Origin: Clostridium_AD sp036569345
GTDB lineage: Bacteria; Bacillota; Clostridia; Clostridiales; Clostridiaceae
DNA length: 64,000 bases
Assembly: GCF_036569345.1 (NCBI RefSeq)
Contig: NZ_DATCQT010000164.1
Coordinates: 1 to 64,000 of the forward strand
Reading direction: 5' to 3'
Shown here one piece after another: positions 17,469 through 26,170 of this stretch (the stretch's first letter is position 1; each line of letters starts with the position of its first letter). The notes under the pieces are model-generated. The model ran no database searches, was not told where the DNA came from, and was given only the letters and a program-made list of their open reading frames with translations. Both the position numbers and the translations under genes were made by a program.

Positions 17469-18774
17469 TAACTTTCCCTCCTAGACTCTTAAAATCTTCA
17501 TAAAACTCTGGGTAAGATTTCTTAACAGCGCCGCTATCCTCAATTATGAGCTCTGAACTACATCTAATTGAAGCAATTGACATAGCCATAGCTATTCTAT
17601 GATCATTCCAGCTGCTTACAACTCCGCCCTTAAGCCATGGTTTACCATGAATTATAAGTGAATCTTCTCTTTCAATAACCTCTGCTCCAATTTTGTTTAG
17701 CTCTGTTGCCATAGCTTTTAATCTATCCGATTCCTTAATCCTAACTCTACCAGCATTAATAATTTCTGTTGTACCCTCACTTAAAGCCGCAAGAACTGCA
17801 ACTATTGGTACAAGGTCAGGGCATTGCGATGCATCAATAATAGTGCCTTTTAAATCTGATTTTGAAGCTTTTAATTTACCATCTTGAATAGTAATATTCC
17901 CACCCATATTTTTAATTATATCCACTATGACCCTATCCCCTTGAAGTGATTCCATGTTTAAATCATGACATTCAACCTCTCCACCTAAAACACCTGCAGC
18001 TAGGTAAAATGCAGCTTGTGAAAAATCGCCTTCAACTCTGTAATCTGTTTTTAAATAATGTTGATTACCTTTTATCTTAAATTCTCTATAATTATTATTT
18101 TCTATATTCACTCCAAATTTATTAAGTACATCTAAAGTTAAATCTATGTACCCAATAGATTCCATTTCTGTAGTAATTTTAATTATTGAATCTCCATCTA
18201 ATAGAGGCAATGCGTAAATTAGACCAGTAACAAACTGTGAACTTACGTCTCCTCTAAGTTCAAAAAAACCAGGTTTAAGGCTCCCGTCTACTGTTAATGG
18301 AAGGTTACCATTGATAGTCGTGTACTTTATATTCTTCGTATCAAAAATTTCATAATAGGGTTTAAGCGTTCTTTGTACTAGTTTAGACTTACCTTTGAAA
18401 GTTATTTTTTCTCCAGTAAGCATTGCTATTGGAATTAAAAAACGTAGAGTTGATCCGCTTTCATTACATTGTAGATCGTTGCAAGCAATTTCATTACGGG
18501 CAATGAAATTGCTATTAACCCCACCGCATGTTAGTTGTAGTTTACCTTTTCCAGTTATTTTGAGATTTCCAGGAAATTGTTTTATCTTAACTCCAAGTTT
18601 CTCCATTATTTCGCAAGTAGCTATTATATCATCGGACATACTTATATTATCAATTAAACATTCTCCCTTACTTAATCCTGCAGCTATAACTGCTCTATGA
18701 GATAAAGATTTTGACGGTGGAATTTTCACTTTTCCATTTAAAGGGAAAGGATATATTACAACTGATTTCATCAT
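17449..18774 (-). CDS. aroA: EPSP synthase (3-phosphoshikimate 1-carboxyvinyltransferase)
   Basis: AroA joins shikimate 3-phosphate and PEP. The 441-residue two-domain protein has PPSKSLSHRAVIAAGLS, the LRFLIPIA segment preceded by NESGSTLRF, QFVTGLIYALP, and the RIKESDRL and SWNDHRIAMAMSIA motifs. The GESGSTLR-type loop reads NESGSTLR here (Gly to Asn). It lies between aroB and aroC in the aro operon. Confidence 0.96.
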   Translation of the reverse strand: MMKSVVIYPFPLNGKVKIPPSKSLSHRAVIAAGLSKGECLIDNISMSDDIIATCEIMEKLGVKIKQFPGNLKITGKGKLQLTCGGVNSNFIARNEIACNDLQCNESGSTLRFLIPIAMLTGEKITFKGKSKLVQRTLKPYYEIFDTKNIKYTTINGNLPLTVDGSLKPGFFELRGDVSSQFVTGLIYALPLLDGDSIIKITTEMESIGYIDLTLDVLNKFGVNIENNNYREFKIKGNQHYLKTDYRVEGDFSQAAFYLAAGVLGGEVECHDLNMESLQGDRVIVDIIKNMGGNITIQDGKLKASKSDLKGTIIDASQCPDLVPIVAVLAALSEGTTEIINAGRVRIKESDRLKAMATELNKIGAEVIEREDSLIIHGKPWLKGGVVSSWNDHRIAMAMSIASIRCSSELIIEDSGAVKKSYPEFYEDFKSLGGKVNERTMG

Positions 18775-18795
18775 ACAACACCTCTACTTAATAAT

Positions 18796-19872
18796 TTACT
18801 TAATAATTTTTTTAAGATAATCTTTTATCTTTGCTATATCAATCTTTTCAATAAAACTACTACCAATGGCTTCTATTAATATTAAATTCATTGAGTCACC
18901 AATATTTTTTTTATCATGATTAATTGCTTCAATTATATCTTCACTTCTTATTACAGGCAAGGTCCAGGGCAGATTATACTTTATTAAAATGTCCTTTATA
19001 GCAATAGATGTTCCAATTTTAGTTTTCCCTAGTTCTTCTCCAAGTTTCGCTATAGAATACATTCCCATTGATACTGCTTCTCCATGAGAGTACTTTGCAT
19101 AGTTAAAGAGTTGCTCTATTGCGTGACCTATGGTATGACCATAGTTTAATAACATTCTATCCCCAGTATCCTTCTCATCAACTTCAACAATATCAGCCTT
19201 AATGCTACAACATGTATAAATAATTTTATCTATCTCCGTCATAAGTGCTTCTTTATTTTCATATTCCATTAAGTTATAAAATAGTTCACTATCTTTAATA
19301 GCTCCATATTTTATAACTTCACCCATTCCATCATTTAAGTACCTCTCTTTAAGTGTTCCGAGTAGCAATGGATCAATAAAAACTGCTTTTGGCATATAAA
19401 AGCTTCCCACAAGATTTTTTCCACGAGGAAGATCTACTGCAACCTTGCCTCCCACACTACTATCCACCTGTGCAAGTAGCGATGTTGGAATTTGTATTAG
19501 AGAAATTCCCCTTAAAAAAGTTGAGGCTGCAAACCCAGCCAAATCTCCCACAACTCCACCACCTAATGCAATTATAATATCTCCTCTGTTTATCTTGAAA
19601 TCTAAAAGTTGGTCATACACCTCTAAAAGAGTTTGAAAGGATTTACTTTCTTCACCAGCTTTTACAACTATTTTAAATGTCTCAAATCCTACCGTCTTTA
19701 ATGAACTAATAAGCCTACGTCCATAAAATTCATCAACGTTCGAATCTGTAACTATAGCTATTTTAAGTCCTTTATATATCTTCTTAATTTCTACTCCAAT
19801 TTCCCCTAGTAACCCATTCTTAATGTATATTGGATAGGTTCCGTTAGAAGCTTTAACTTCTATACTGTACAC
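18796..19872 (-). CDS. aroB: 3-Dehydroquinate synthase
   Basis: AroB cyclises DAHP to 3-dehydroquinate with NAD+ and a divalent metal. The 358-residue protein has the NAD-binding ALGGGVVGDLAGFAAST block, the QIPTSLLAQVDSSVGGK active-site strand and the metal ligands in NYGHTIGHAIE and SHGEAVSMGM. It begins one base after tyrA ends and is followed by aroA 21 nt later. Confidence 0.97.
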   Translation of the reverse strand: MYSIEVKASNGTYPIYIKNGLLGEIGVEIKKIYKGLKIAIVTDSNVDEFYGRRLISSLKTVGFETFKIVVKAGEESKSFQTLLEVYDQLLDFKINRGDIIIALGGGVVGDLAGFAASTFLRGISLIQIPTSLLAQVDSSVGGKVAVDLPRGKNLVGSFYMPKAVFIDPLLLGTLKERYLNDGMGEVIKYGAIKDSELFYNLMEYENKEALMTEIDKIIYTCCSIKADIVEVDEKDTGDRMLLNYGHTIGHAIEQLFNYAKYSHGEAVSMGMYSIAKLGEELGKTKIGTSIAIKDILIKYNLPWTLPVIRSEDIIEAINHDKKNIGDSMNLILIEAIGSSFIEKIDIAKIKDYLKKIIK

Positions 19873-19873
19873 C

Positions 19874-20734
19874 TTAATCTAGCTCCTTTCTCTTCTTCGT
19901 TGCATTGTCAAACTTTATCTTTAGAAAAGCTTCATCATGATTTATTATTGCATCTTTTATTTCTTTTATATTGTTTTCAAAGTCTTCTATTTTACTAATT
20001 ATATTTTCTTTATTATATAAAAGTAATTCAGGCCACAATTCACAATTTATAGTAGCAACTCTAGTGGTGTCCTTAAAACTTCCTCCAATAAACTGAGATA
20101 TTCCCATAATTGAACTATTACAATCTATTAACGACGCAGCTATAATATGTGGCAACTGACTTGTATACGCAATTATATCATCATGTTCCTCAGGTGTAAG
20201 GTGGACTACTCTATTACAGCCCATGCCTCTAGCAATCTCTGTTATTAAATTTATATTTTTATCTTTATTACCACTAACAGGTGTTAAAATGTAATTCGCA
20301 TTTTCAAACATATCTTTGCTTGCAGCCTTAAGCCCTGACTCTTCTTTTCCAGCCATAGGATGTCCACCTATAAAATCTAAATCCTCACGAAGTATAGACA
20401 TGATTTCTTTTACTAAATTACTTTTAATTCCAGCAGTATCTGTAATAACTGCATCACTTTTAAATAAATTCATATTGCTTTTAACAAATTCTATAGTCTT
20501 TAAAGGATAAAGTGCAAGTATCACAATATCAGAATTCCTTAGTGGTATTTCTGAACTTGTATATCCAATATCTATAATATTCATTTTTTCTGCTGAATCT
20601 AAAGTAGCTTTATCAATATCAATAGCCCAAAGATTTTTAGGTTTTAATTCTTTAAGTGCCATAGCAAAGGACCCACCTATAAGTCCTAAGCCTACAATTG
20701 TAATATTAAAGTCACTGCAATCCAAATTTACCAT
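19874..20734 (-). CDS. tyrA: Prephenate dehydrogenase
   Basis: TyrA oxidises prephenate to 4-hydroxyphenylpyruvate with NAD+. The 286-residue protein has the GLGLIGGSFAMAL dinucleotide loop, the GGHPMAGKEESG substrate motif and LTPEEHDD. There is no fused chorismate mutase or ACT domain. The ATG at 20734 is immediately preceded by its AGGGG ribosome site with no gap. A TTG four codons in (20725), 9 nt from that site, may be the true start; the catalytic protein is the same. It begins only 3 nt after the DAHP synthase gene. Confidence 0.94.
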   Translation of the reverse strand: MVNLDCSDFNITIVGLGLIGGSFAMALKELKPKNLWAIDIDKATLDSAEKMNIIDIGYTSSEIPLRNSDIVILALYPLKTIEFVKSNMNLFKSDAVITDTAGIKSNLVKEIMSILREDLDFIGGHPMAGKEESGLKAASKDMFENANYILTPVSGNKDKNINLITEIARGMGCNRVVHLTPEEHDDIIAYTSQLPHIIAASLIDCNSSIMGISQFIGGSFKDTTRVATINCELWPELLLYNKENIISKIEDFENNIKEIKDAIINHDEAFLKIKFDNATKKRKELD

Positions 20735-20737
20735 CCC

Positions 20738-21751
20738 CTAAACTATTCTATTTTGTGTTTTAGCAATTTCTCTTAGCTCATCTACAAGAGCAACAAATTT
20801 CTTTGGTTTTAAGGACTGCTGTCCATCACACAATGCATTAGTAGGATCGTTATGAACCTCAATTTCAAGACCATCTGCCCCAACCGCTATAGCAGCCTTT
20901 GCAAGTGGCTCTACTAACCACCATTTACCAGCAGCATGACTTGGGTCTACTATAACTGGCAAATGAGTAAGTTTTTTAAGCACAGGAATTGCACTTAAAT
21001 CTAAAGTATTTCTTGTAAAAGTTTCAAATGTTCTAATTCCTCGCTCACACAAAACTACGTTTTCATTACCTTCTGACATTATATACTCCGCAGACATAAG
21101 AAGTTCTTCAATGGTAGCACTCATACCTCTTTTTAAAAGTATTGTCTTATTACATCTTCCTACTTCCTTTAAAAGATCAAAGTTTTGCATGTTTCTAGCA
21201 CCAATTTGCAATACATCAGCATAACGAGATATTTTCTCAACTAGCTCAACGCTCATAACTTCAGTTACTATTGGAAGCCCTGTTATTTTTTTTGCTTCTA
21301 ATAATAATTTTAGTCCTTCTTCCCCCATTCCTTGAAATGCATATGGGGAGGTTCTAGGTTTATAAGCCCCACCTCTTAGAAAATTAGCTCCTGCTAGCTT
21401 TACATCTTTTGCAATAGTTATCAGTTGCTCTTCACTTTCTACAGCGCAAGGTCCTGCGATTATTGCTAGTTTTTTCCCACCTATTGTTTGCTCGTCTACC
21501 TTTATTATTGAATCATCAGGATGAAAAAGTCTATTAGCTCTTTTATAAGGAGCTTGAACTCTCATAACCATATCAACACATTCCTCTGCTTCAATTTGAC
21601 CTTCGTTAATTCTGCTTGTGTCTCCAACAATCCCTAAAACACAATGATTTTCTCCTTTGGAAACATGAACAATGCAACCCAATTCCTCTAGTTTTTTCTT
21701 AATGGCCCTAATTTGCTCTCCATTTGCATCTGATTTCATTACGATTATCAT
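20738..21751 (-). CDS. aroF: DAHP synthase, type I-beta, first gene of the aro operon
   Basis: This enzyme condenses PEP and erythrose 4-phosphate, the first step of the shikimate pathway. The 337 residues comprise an N-terminal ferredoxin-like regulatory domain (about 1-65) and a TIM barrel with IAGPCAVES, GGAYKPRTSPYAFQG, ILLKRGM, LCERGIRTFE and VDPSHAAGKW. This matches the type I-beta enzymes in which the N-terminal domain mediates feedback by Tyr or Phe. A near-identical paralogue is at 42993-44006. An aromatic-rich leader ORF and terminators lie upstream. The symbol is by function; aroG or aroA(f) would be equally used. Confidence 0.96.
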   Translation of the reverse strand: MIIVMKSDANGEQIRAIKKKLEELGCIVHVSKGENHCVLGIVGDTSRINEGQIEAEECVDMVMRVQAPYKRANRLFHPDDSIIKVDEQTIGGKKLAIIAGPCAVESEEQLITIAKDVKLAGANFLRGGAYKPRTSPYAFQGMGEEGLKLLLEAKKITGLPIVTEVMSVELVEKISRYADVLQIGARNMQNFDLLKEVGRCNKTILLKRGMSATIEELLMSAEYIMSEGNENVVLCERGIRTFETFTRNTLDLSAIPVLKKLTHLPVIVDPSHAAGKWWLVEPLAKAAIAVGADGLEIEVHNDPTNALCDGQQSLKPKKFVALVDELREIAKTQNRIV

Positions 21752-21828
21752 TTAAAATTCCCCCTAAATATTATTTTAACCTTAGTTTAAATAAAGTGTT
21801 TAACATACTATTTTTTATAAATGATTAT

Positions 21829-21861
21829 AAAAAAAGGAAGACCCCTTATAATGGGTCTTCC
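21829..21861 (-). terminator. Proximal terminator of the aro leader
   Basis: On the minus strand GGAAGACCC and GGGTCTTCC form a perfect 9-bp stem followed by seven T residues (21829-21835). It lies about 75 nt before the DAHP synthase start, inside its 5' leader, so it is an attenuator and not an end-of-gene terminator. Confidence 0.9.
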
Positions 21862-21864
21862 TTT

Positions 21865-21896
21865 AAAAAAAGTAGAACCCTTATAATGAGTCCTCC
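21865..21896 (-). terminator. Distal, degenerate terminator of the aro leader
   Basis: GGAGGACTC pairs with GGGTTCTAC (one mismatch, two G-U pairs), followed by seven T residues (21865-21871). It is a diverged copy of the next terminator 4 nt downstream, giving two terminators in tandem. Its 5' arm holds ACTCATTAT, exactly complementary to a segment inside the leader ORF. Confidence 0.8.
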
Positions 21897-21920
21897 TTGC
21901 GTACAGACTTAGTTTACTTT

Positions 21921-22088
21921 CTATAAATCAGCATAAGCCGGTATCATAGTTTTATTACTAAACTCATTATTTAAAGAAACCATATATATTTTTTTGCACA
22001 AAAAGTAACCAACGCTAAAATAACGATAGCCCCAGCTAAAATAAAAATATACTTTTTTAGTGATTTCTTTCATAATGATGTTTTTCAT
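21921..22088 (-). CDS. Aromatic-rich leader peptide of the aro operon (55 residues)
   Basis: This ORF begins with ATG at 22088, 6 nt after a GAGGT ribosome site, and ends with TAG 25 nt before the first terminator. Residues 14-35 contain six Tyr, four Phe and one Trp (YFYFSWGYRYF, then GYF and Y), a density expected of an attenuation control peptide. Codons 40-43 carry the RNA segment AUAAUGAGU, the exact complement of the 5' arm of the first terminator. Ribosome stalling at Tyr or Phe codons would leave this segment free to form an antiterminator. A paralogous leader precedes the second DAHP synthase gene (44160-44330). No function other than control of transcription is suggested. Confidence 0.85.
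   Translation of the reverse strand: MKNIIMKEITKKVYFYFSWGYRYFSVGYFLCKKIYMVSLNNEFSNKTMIPAYADL
21962..21970 (-). promoter_or_regulatory. Candidate antiterminator segment in aro leader 1
   Basis: The RNA segment AUAAUGAGU lies in codons 40-43 of the leader ORF, just after the aromatic run. It is perfectly complementary over 9 nt (10 with a G-U pair) to the 5' arm of the terminator at 21872-21896. The same segment and complement occur in leader 2. Confidence 0.7.
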
Positions 22089-22142
22089 AATAATACCTCA
22101 CAAAAGTTTAAATTAGTACCTATATTTTTTTAATATTAAAAT

Positions 22143-22170
22143 ATTATAACATGCTGGTTGTATTTGTCAA
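22143..22170 (-). promoter_or_regulatory. aro operon promoter
   Basis: On the minus strand TTGACA (22165-22170), a 16-nt spacer and TATAAT (22143-22148) give two perfect hexamers about 55 nt before the leader-peptide start. The second DAHP synthase gene has the same hexamers and spacing. Confidence 0.9.
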
Positions 22171-22212
22171 GAAGTATCTTTTCAAAATTAACATACTTTA
22201 AATTTTAGGCAC

Positions 22213-22258
22213 AAAAATGCCCTATAGGCTAGACTTTTCTATGTCTACGCTATAGGGA
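22213..22258 (-). terminator. Terminator after aroD
   Basis: CCCTATAG and CTATAGGG close a stem of about 14 bp with an internal GTAGAC/GTCTA helix, followed on the minus strand by CATTTTTG. It ends the quinate-type transcript just upstream of the aro promoter. Confidence 0.85.
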
Positions 22259-22288
22259 ACATTTTAGAGTTGATTTCCGTCCAATTTT

Positions 22289-23053
22289 TTAAATATTATT
22301 ATGAAGTAACTCTATAGCTTTACGTAATTCTACTACAGAAATTTGACCTGGGGCTGAAACCTTCTTAGCTGCACCAAATGTTAATGCAGAACCAAATAAT
22401 TCCCCTGATAATCTACTAATAATACCTTTACCTGCCATGGACATAGTAATAATAGGACCATTGGCATATTCTTCATTCATAATTCGCGTTGCATCAAGAA
22501 GTGTTATTACATCTGCTGCACATGTAGGCATAACTGCAATTTTTGGAAGATCTCCACCTAATTCAACTGCCTTACGTAACCTTGATATAATTTCTTCTTT
22601 TGCTGGGGTCTTGTGAAAATCATGATTAGATATAATAACAGCTACATCATTTTCATGAGCTACTTTAACTAATTTCTTCACATCTTTTTCATCGTTAAAT
22701 AACTCAACATCTATAACTTCAACAAGTTTTGACTCTGCAATTGATTTATTTAGTTCAACATAAAATGCTGTACTAACTTGTTTTTGTCCACCCTCTTTAG
22801 CGCTACGGAAAGTAAAAACAATAGGTTTATTAGTTAGTACTTCCTTAATTGCTTTTAATGCTTCTTTAACCATTTCTATATTTGTAACATCTTTAAAAAA
22901 ATCCACACGCCATTCTATAACATCAAAATCAAGTTCTTTTAAAAATTCAGCTTCGTCTATGAGCTCTTGAATAGTTTCTCCCACCATTGGCACACAAATT
23001 TTAGGTAGGCCTTCGCCAATTATTACGTCTTTAATTTTAACTACTTTCTTCAT
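22289..23053 (-). CDS. aroD: 3-Dehydroquinate dehydratase, type I
   Basis: This Schiff-base dehydroquinase interconverts 3-dehydroquinate and 3-dehydroshikimate. The TIM barrel of about 254 residues has PKICVPMVGET, the EWRVDFF segment, TFRSAKEGG, the catalytic His in IISNHDFHKTP, the Schiff-base Lys in PKIAVMPT and GSALTFG near the end. A TTG opens the frame at 23071, but the ATG at 23053 sits 8-10 nt after AAAGGA and gives a normal start. It clusters with a second shikimate/quinate dehydrogenase, as ydiB-aroD do in E. coli. No other dehydroquinase is seen in the window, so it may serve biosynthesis too. Confidence 0.95.
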   Translation of the reverse strand: MKKVVKIKDVIIGEGLPKICVPMVGETIQELIDEAEFLKELDFDVIEWRVDFFKDVTNIEMVKEALKAIKEVLTNKPIVFTFRSAKEGGQKQVSTAFYVELNKSIAESKLVEVIDVELFNDEKDVKKLVKVAHENDVAVIISNHDFHKTPAKEEIISRLRKAVELGGDLPKIAVMPTCAADVITLLDATRIMNEEYANGPIITMSMAGKGIISRLSGELFGSALTFGAAKKVSAPGQISVVELRKAIELLHNNI

Positions 23054-23084
23054 TATTACCCATCCTTTCAAATATATTAAAAAC

Positions 23085-23951
23085 TTATTTGAACAACAAT
23101 TCTCTAATATAATCTACTGGCATTTCTTGCCCTGTCCATAGTTCGGATGCAGCTGCACCTTGCCATAACATCATACCTATACCATTGACAGTTTTACAAC
23201 CCTGTTCTCTAGCTAATTTAAGTAATTCTGTTTCGAGTGGTGCGTAAACAGTATCTGCAACTATTAAATCTGAGCGTAACATTGTAGTATCTGTAATTAA
23301 ACTTTTACCTTGTAATGGTTTCATACCAACACCTGTTGCATTAGTGAAAATAACACTATCTAAAATTTCACGGCGCAAGCTTTCTTTGTCATCTATATCA
23401 TATAAAGTTGCTTTGCAATCTGTTTTTTCATTTATAATAGCCACTGTTCTCTCAGCATTTTTATAGAAAGCATCTTTACGATTAAAAATAGATAATTCAC
23501 TTACACCATCAAGAGCAGCCTGAATGCAAACAGCCGTTGCAGCACCACCTGCACCACATAGGGTCATTTTCTTTCCGATAATATCAACATCTGCTTGCTT
23601 TAGTCCAAGCATAAAACCAGTTCCATCAGTGATATGACCAGTTAGAATACCGTTATCATTGACAATAGTATTCACGGCTCCCACCATTTCAGCCGCCGGT
23701 GATAATTTATCTAAATACTTAATTACTGTTTGCTTGTTTGGCATAGATATATTTGATCCACGCATTCCAAGTGCTCGAATTGCTTTAATTCCATCCTCTA
23801 ATTGTCCATCTCCTACTTCAAATGCAAGATAAGCATAGTCTAGTCCAAGTTTAGCGAAAGTCTCATTGTGCATTATTGGTGATAAGCTGTGCCTAATAGG
23901 TGTTGCCATTAATCCGATAAGTTCTGTATGTCCTGTAATTCTTTCTGCCAT
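23085..23951 (-). CDS. Shikimate/quinate dehydrogenase (YdiB-like AroE paralogue)
   Basis: This 288-residue NAD(P) enzyme has the substrate motif RHSLSPIMHNETF, NISMPNKQTV with the catalytic Lys, the SPAAEMVGAVNTIV strand, the LCGAGGAATAV cofactor loop and GVGMKPL. Its length and motifs resemble E. coli YdiB, which accepts both quinate and shikimate with NAD or NADP. A different, shorter aroE lies in the aro operon, so this copy is likely catabolic or reversible. It is 13-30 nt upstream of aroD. Cofactor and substrate choice cannot be fixed by eye. Confidence 0.88.
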   Translation of the reverse strand: MAERITGHTELIGLMATPIRHSLSPIMHNETFAKLGLDYAYLAFEVGDGQLEDGIKAIRALGMRGSNISMPNKQTVIKYLDKLSPAAEMVGAVNTIVNDNGILTGHITDGTGFMLGLKQADVDIIGKKMTLCGAGGAATAVCIQAALDGVSELSIFNRKDAFYKNAERTVAIINEKTDCKATLYDIDDKESLRREILDSVIFTNATGVGMKPLQGKSLITDTTMLRSDLIVADTVYAPLETELLKLAREQGCKTVNGIGMMLWQGAAASELWTGQEMPVDYIRELLFK

Positions 23952-24056
23952 TTTAATTACTTCCCTTCGTTTAATTATTTTAGTAATACTAAAAATTCTT
24001 TTATATAATCCTTTTATAAAAAAATAACCCTTTTTATAAAGATATTAACGTAATAT

Positions 24057-26054
24057 TTACATAGCCCCTATTTTTTCTAATATAAGAGTTAGTTCACTGC
24101 CTTCGCGGACACCATCCATTATTTTTCTTGCTCTAGCACTATCCCCAATATTAATTATTTCAACATTCTTTTCCGAGAAATATTCTTGTAATTCATTTAA
24201 CCCTTCATTTACCGGTTTCATACCAAGGCATACAAATCCAAAATCGAAATCTATATTTTCTTCTTTTTCACCTTTTTTAACCTTGAAGTGGTCTGAAGCT
24301 ACTTCTACAAGTGCTGTGCTCGTGTTAACATCTACATTATATTCTTTTATTATAGACATCATAGAAACTTTAGTAATCACGTCCAAATCACGTCCAAGCA
24401 TTGGCATCATTTCAATTATGGATACTTTTGCTTTTCTCTCTGCAAAGAATTCTACAACATCAAGACCAACAGCTCCACCGCCAATAACTGCTATCTTTTT
24501 CCCTACAAGATCAAGCTTTTTAAATTCTTCTATTTTATCAAGCAATCCAAATATTGAATATAAGGTCTCACCTTCCTTATCAATACGCTCTAGAAGTCCT
24601 TTGATTGGTGGAAGTAAGGGAATAGATCCTGTGGCATTCACTATAATATCTGGGTTTAAATTTTCTATCATTTTAACATCTGGTTTTACATTTGTAAACG
24701 CTGTAAAGTTACTAAATTTTTTAATCTTGTTTAGGAGATAATCTGGAAAATAAGAAATTCTTTGTTTATCTGGTAATTTTGAAATTTCTCTTGCGAGTCC
24801 GCCTAAATATGGCTTTTGTTCAAACAAAAACGTTGTACATCCAAGCTCTGCTGCTGTACCTGCTGCCTCAAGTCCAGCAGTTCCACCACCAATAACCACT
24901 ACATTTGTCTGCTTTTTCACCGTTCTATTTTTATAGGAATCTTCATTTATAATGTCTGGATTAACTGTGCATCTAATTGGTCTATTTAAACCTATTCTAT
25001 AACCTGCACATCCTATATTACATGAAATACATTTTCTAATAACATCTTCATCACCATTTTTAACCTTTTCTACCCAATTAGGATCGGCTATAAGGCCACG
25101 TCCTATGCCAATTAAGTCAGCGTCTCCATCAGATAAGATCTTCTCAGCTATTTCTGGATTTCTGATGTTTCCTGTTGTTATTGTAGGTTTATTAAATTTG
25201 TTTCTTACGGCTTTTGACATATATGAACGCCATCCATCCTTAAGGCTCATGTTATCTATTTGGTATTGCAATGAATCATTTAAACCTGCGGACACGTCAA
25301 AAATATCAACTTCATCGTTTAAGTATTCTAATAGTTCTAAGGTATCTTCTAATGTATTACCGCCTTCTAAAAGTTCATCTGCACTTATTCTGAGCATTAT
25401 AGGAAATTGTGGTCCAACTTCTGCTCGTACACTATCAATTATCATTCTCGCAAATTTTGTTCTATTTTTAACACTACCACCAAATTCATCTTCCCTTTTA
25501 TTATAAATAGGTGATAAAAATTGACTAATTAAATATGAATGACCTGCGTGAATTTCAACTGCATCAAAGCCTGCTATTTGCACTCTTCTTGCTGCCTTAC
25601 CATATTTTTCAACTATATCTAAAATTTCGCTCTTTTCTAGAGGCCTAGGAACTGCGCCCCCAGTTTTGGACGGAATATTGGAAGATGAAACTGGTTGGCA
25701 ACCTATTCTTTCTGCCATTGCTGATGCTCCTGAATGGTTAATTTGTATAGCAACACATGCGCCATACTTGTGCAATCTTTCAGTAAGCTCATATAAAGAT
25801 GGCATAAAACTATCAATATCTATTCTAAGTTGTGTTGTTCCATTAGATCCTAAAGGAAATTGAACACTAACATTTTCCACAATTATGAGTCCAGTTCCAC
25901 CTTTAGCTCTTTGTTCGTAATATTTAATATGGTCTTCATTGATTTCACCATTCTGCCCTGCAAAGTTTGTACCCATTGGCGGCATAATAATTCTGTTTTT
26001 TATTGTCATATTTTTCACTTTTAGTGGACTAAAAATATTCTTGTATTTTATCAT
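24057..26054 (-). CDS. NADH:flavin oxidoreductase / 2,4-dienoyl-CoA reductase-like ene-reductase (copy 1)
   Basis: This 665-residue trimodular enzyme belongs to the Old Yellow Enzyme superfamily. An N-terminal FMN TIM barrel (about 1-345; IIMPPMGTNF, NHSGASA, DAVEIHAGHSYLISQFLSP) is followed by a 4Fe-4S motif (CISCNIGC plus a further Cys in IRCTVNP). A C-terminal FAD/NAD(P) region has VVIGGGTAGLEAAG and IAVIGGGAVGLDVVEF. Relatives include FadH and BaiCD. Relatives reduce activated C=C bonds at low potential. Its place ahead of ydiB-like and aroD genes suggests a hydroaromatic substrate such as a dehydroshikimate derivative, but this is inference. Confidence 0.88.
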   Translation of the reverse strand: MIKYKNIFSPLKVKNMTIKNRIIMPPMGTNFAGQNGEINEDHIKYYEQRAKGGTGLIIVENVSVQFPLGSNGTTQLRIDIDSFMPSLYELTERLHKYGACVAIQINHSGASAMAERIGCQPVSSSNIPSKTGGAVPRPLEKSEILDIVEKYGKAARRVQIAGFDAVEIHAGHSYLISQFLSPIYNKREDEFGGSVKNRTKFARMIIDSVRAEVGPQFPIMLRISADELLEGGNTLEDTLELLEYLNDEVDIFDVSAGLNDSLQYQIDNMSLKDGWRSYMSKAVRNKFNKPTITTGNIRNPEIAEKILSDGDADLIGIGRGLIADPNWVEKVKNGDEDVIRKCISCNIGCAGYRIGLNRPIRCTVNPDIINEDSYKNRTVKKQTNVVVIGGGTAGLEAAGTAAELGCTTFLFEQKPYLGGLAREISKLPDKQRISYFPDYLLNKIKKFSNFTAFTNVKPDVKMIENLNPDIIVNATGSIPLLPPIKGLLERIDKEGETLYSIFGLLDKIEEFKKLDLVGKKIAVIGGGAVGLDVVEFFAERKAKVSIIEMMPMLGRDLDVITKVSMMSIIKEYNVDVNTSTALVEVASDHFKVKKGEKEENIDFDFGFVCLGMKPVNEGLNELQEYFSEKNVEIINIGDSARARKIMDGVREGSELTLILEKIGAM

Positions 26055-26170
26055 CTTGACCTCCTATATTCATTAATAATATAAAAACACACTTGAGTGT
26101 TTTGTAAACATTTCATTGTCCTGATTCATCTAATTGTGTCTCTCTAAGCTTGTTATACTTTTAACATAAT

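Noticed and set aside
21752..22170. T-box or metabolite riboswitch upstream of DAHP synthase
   Set aside because: There is no GGGTGGNACCGCGG T-box, no stem I pattern and no known aptamer core; the leader ORF explains the conserved part better.
24283..24741. 152-codon plus-strand ORF inside ene-reductase copy 1
   Set aside because: It is antisense to a gene with clear family motifs, has no ribosome site and no recognisable domain; it is a shadow of the AT-rich codon pattern.
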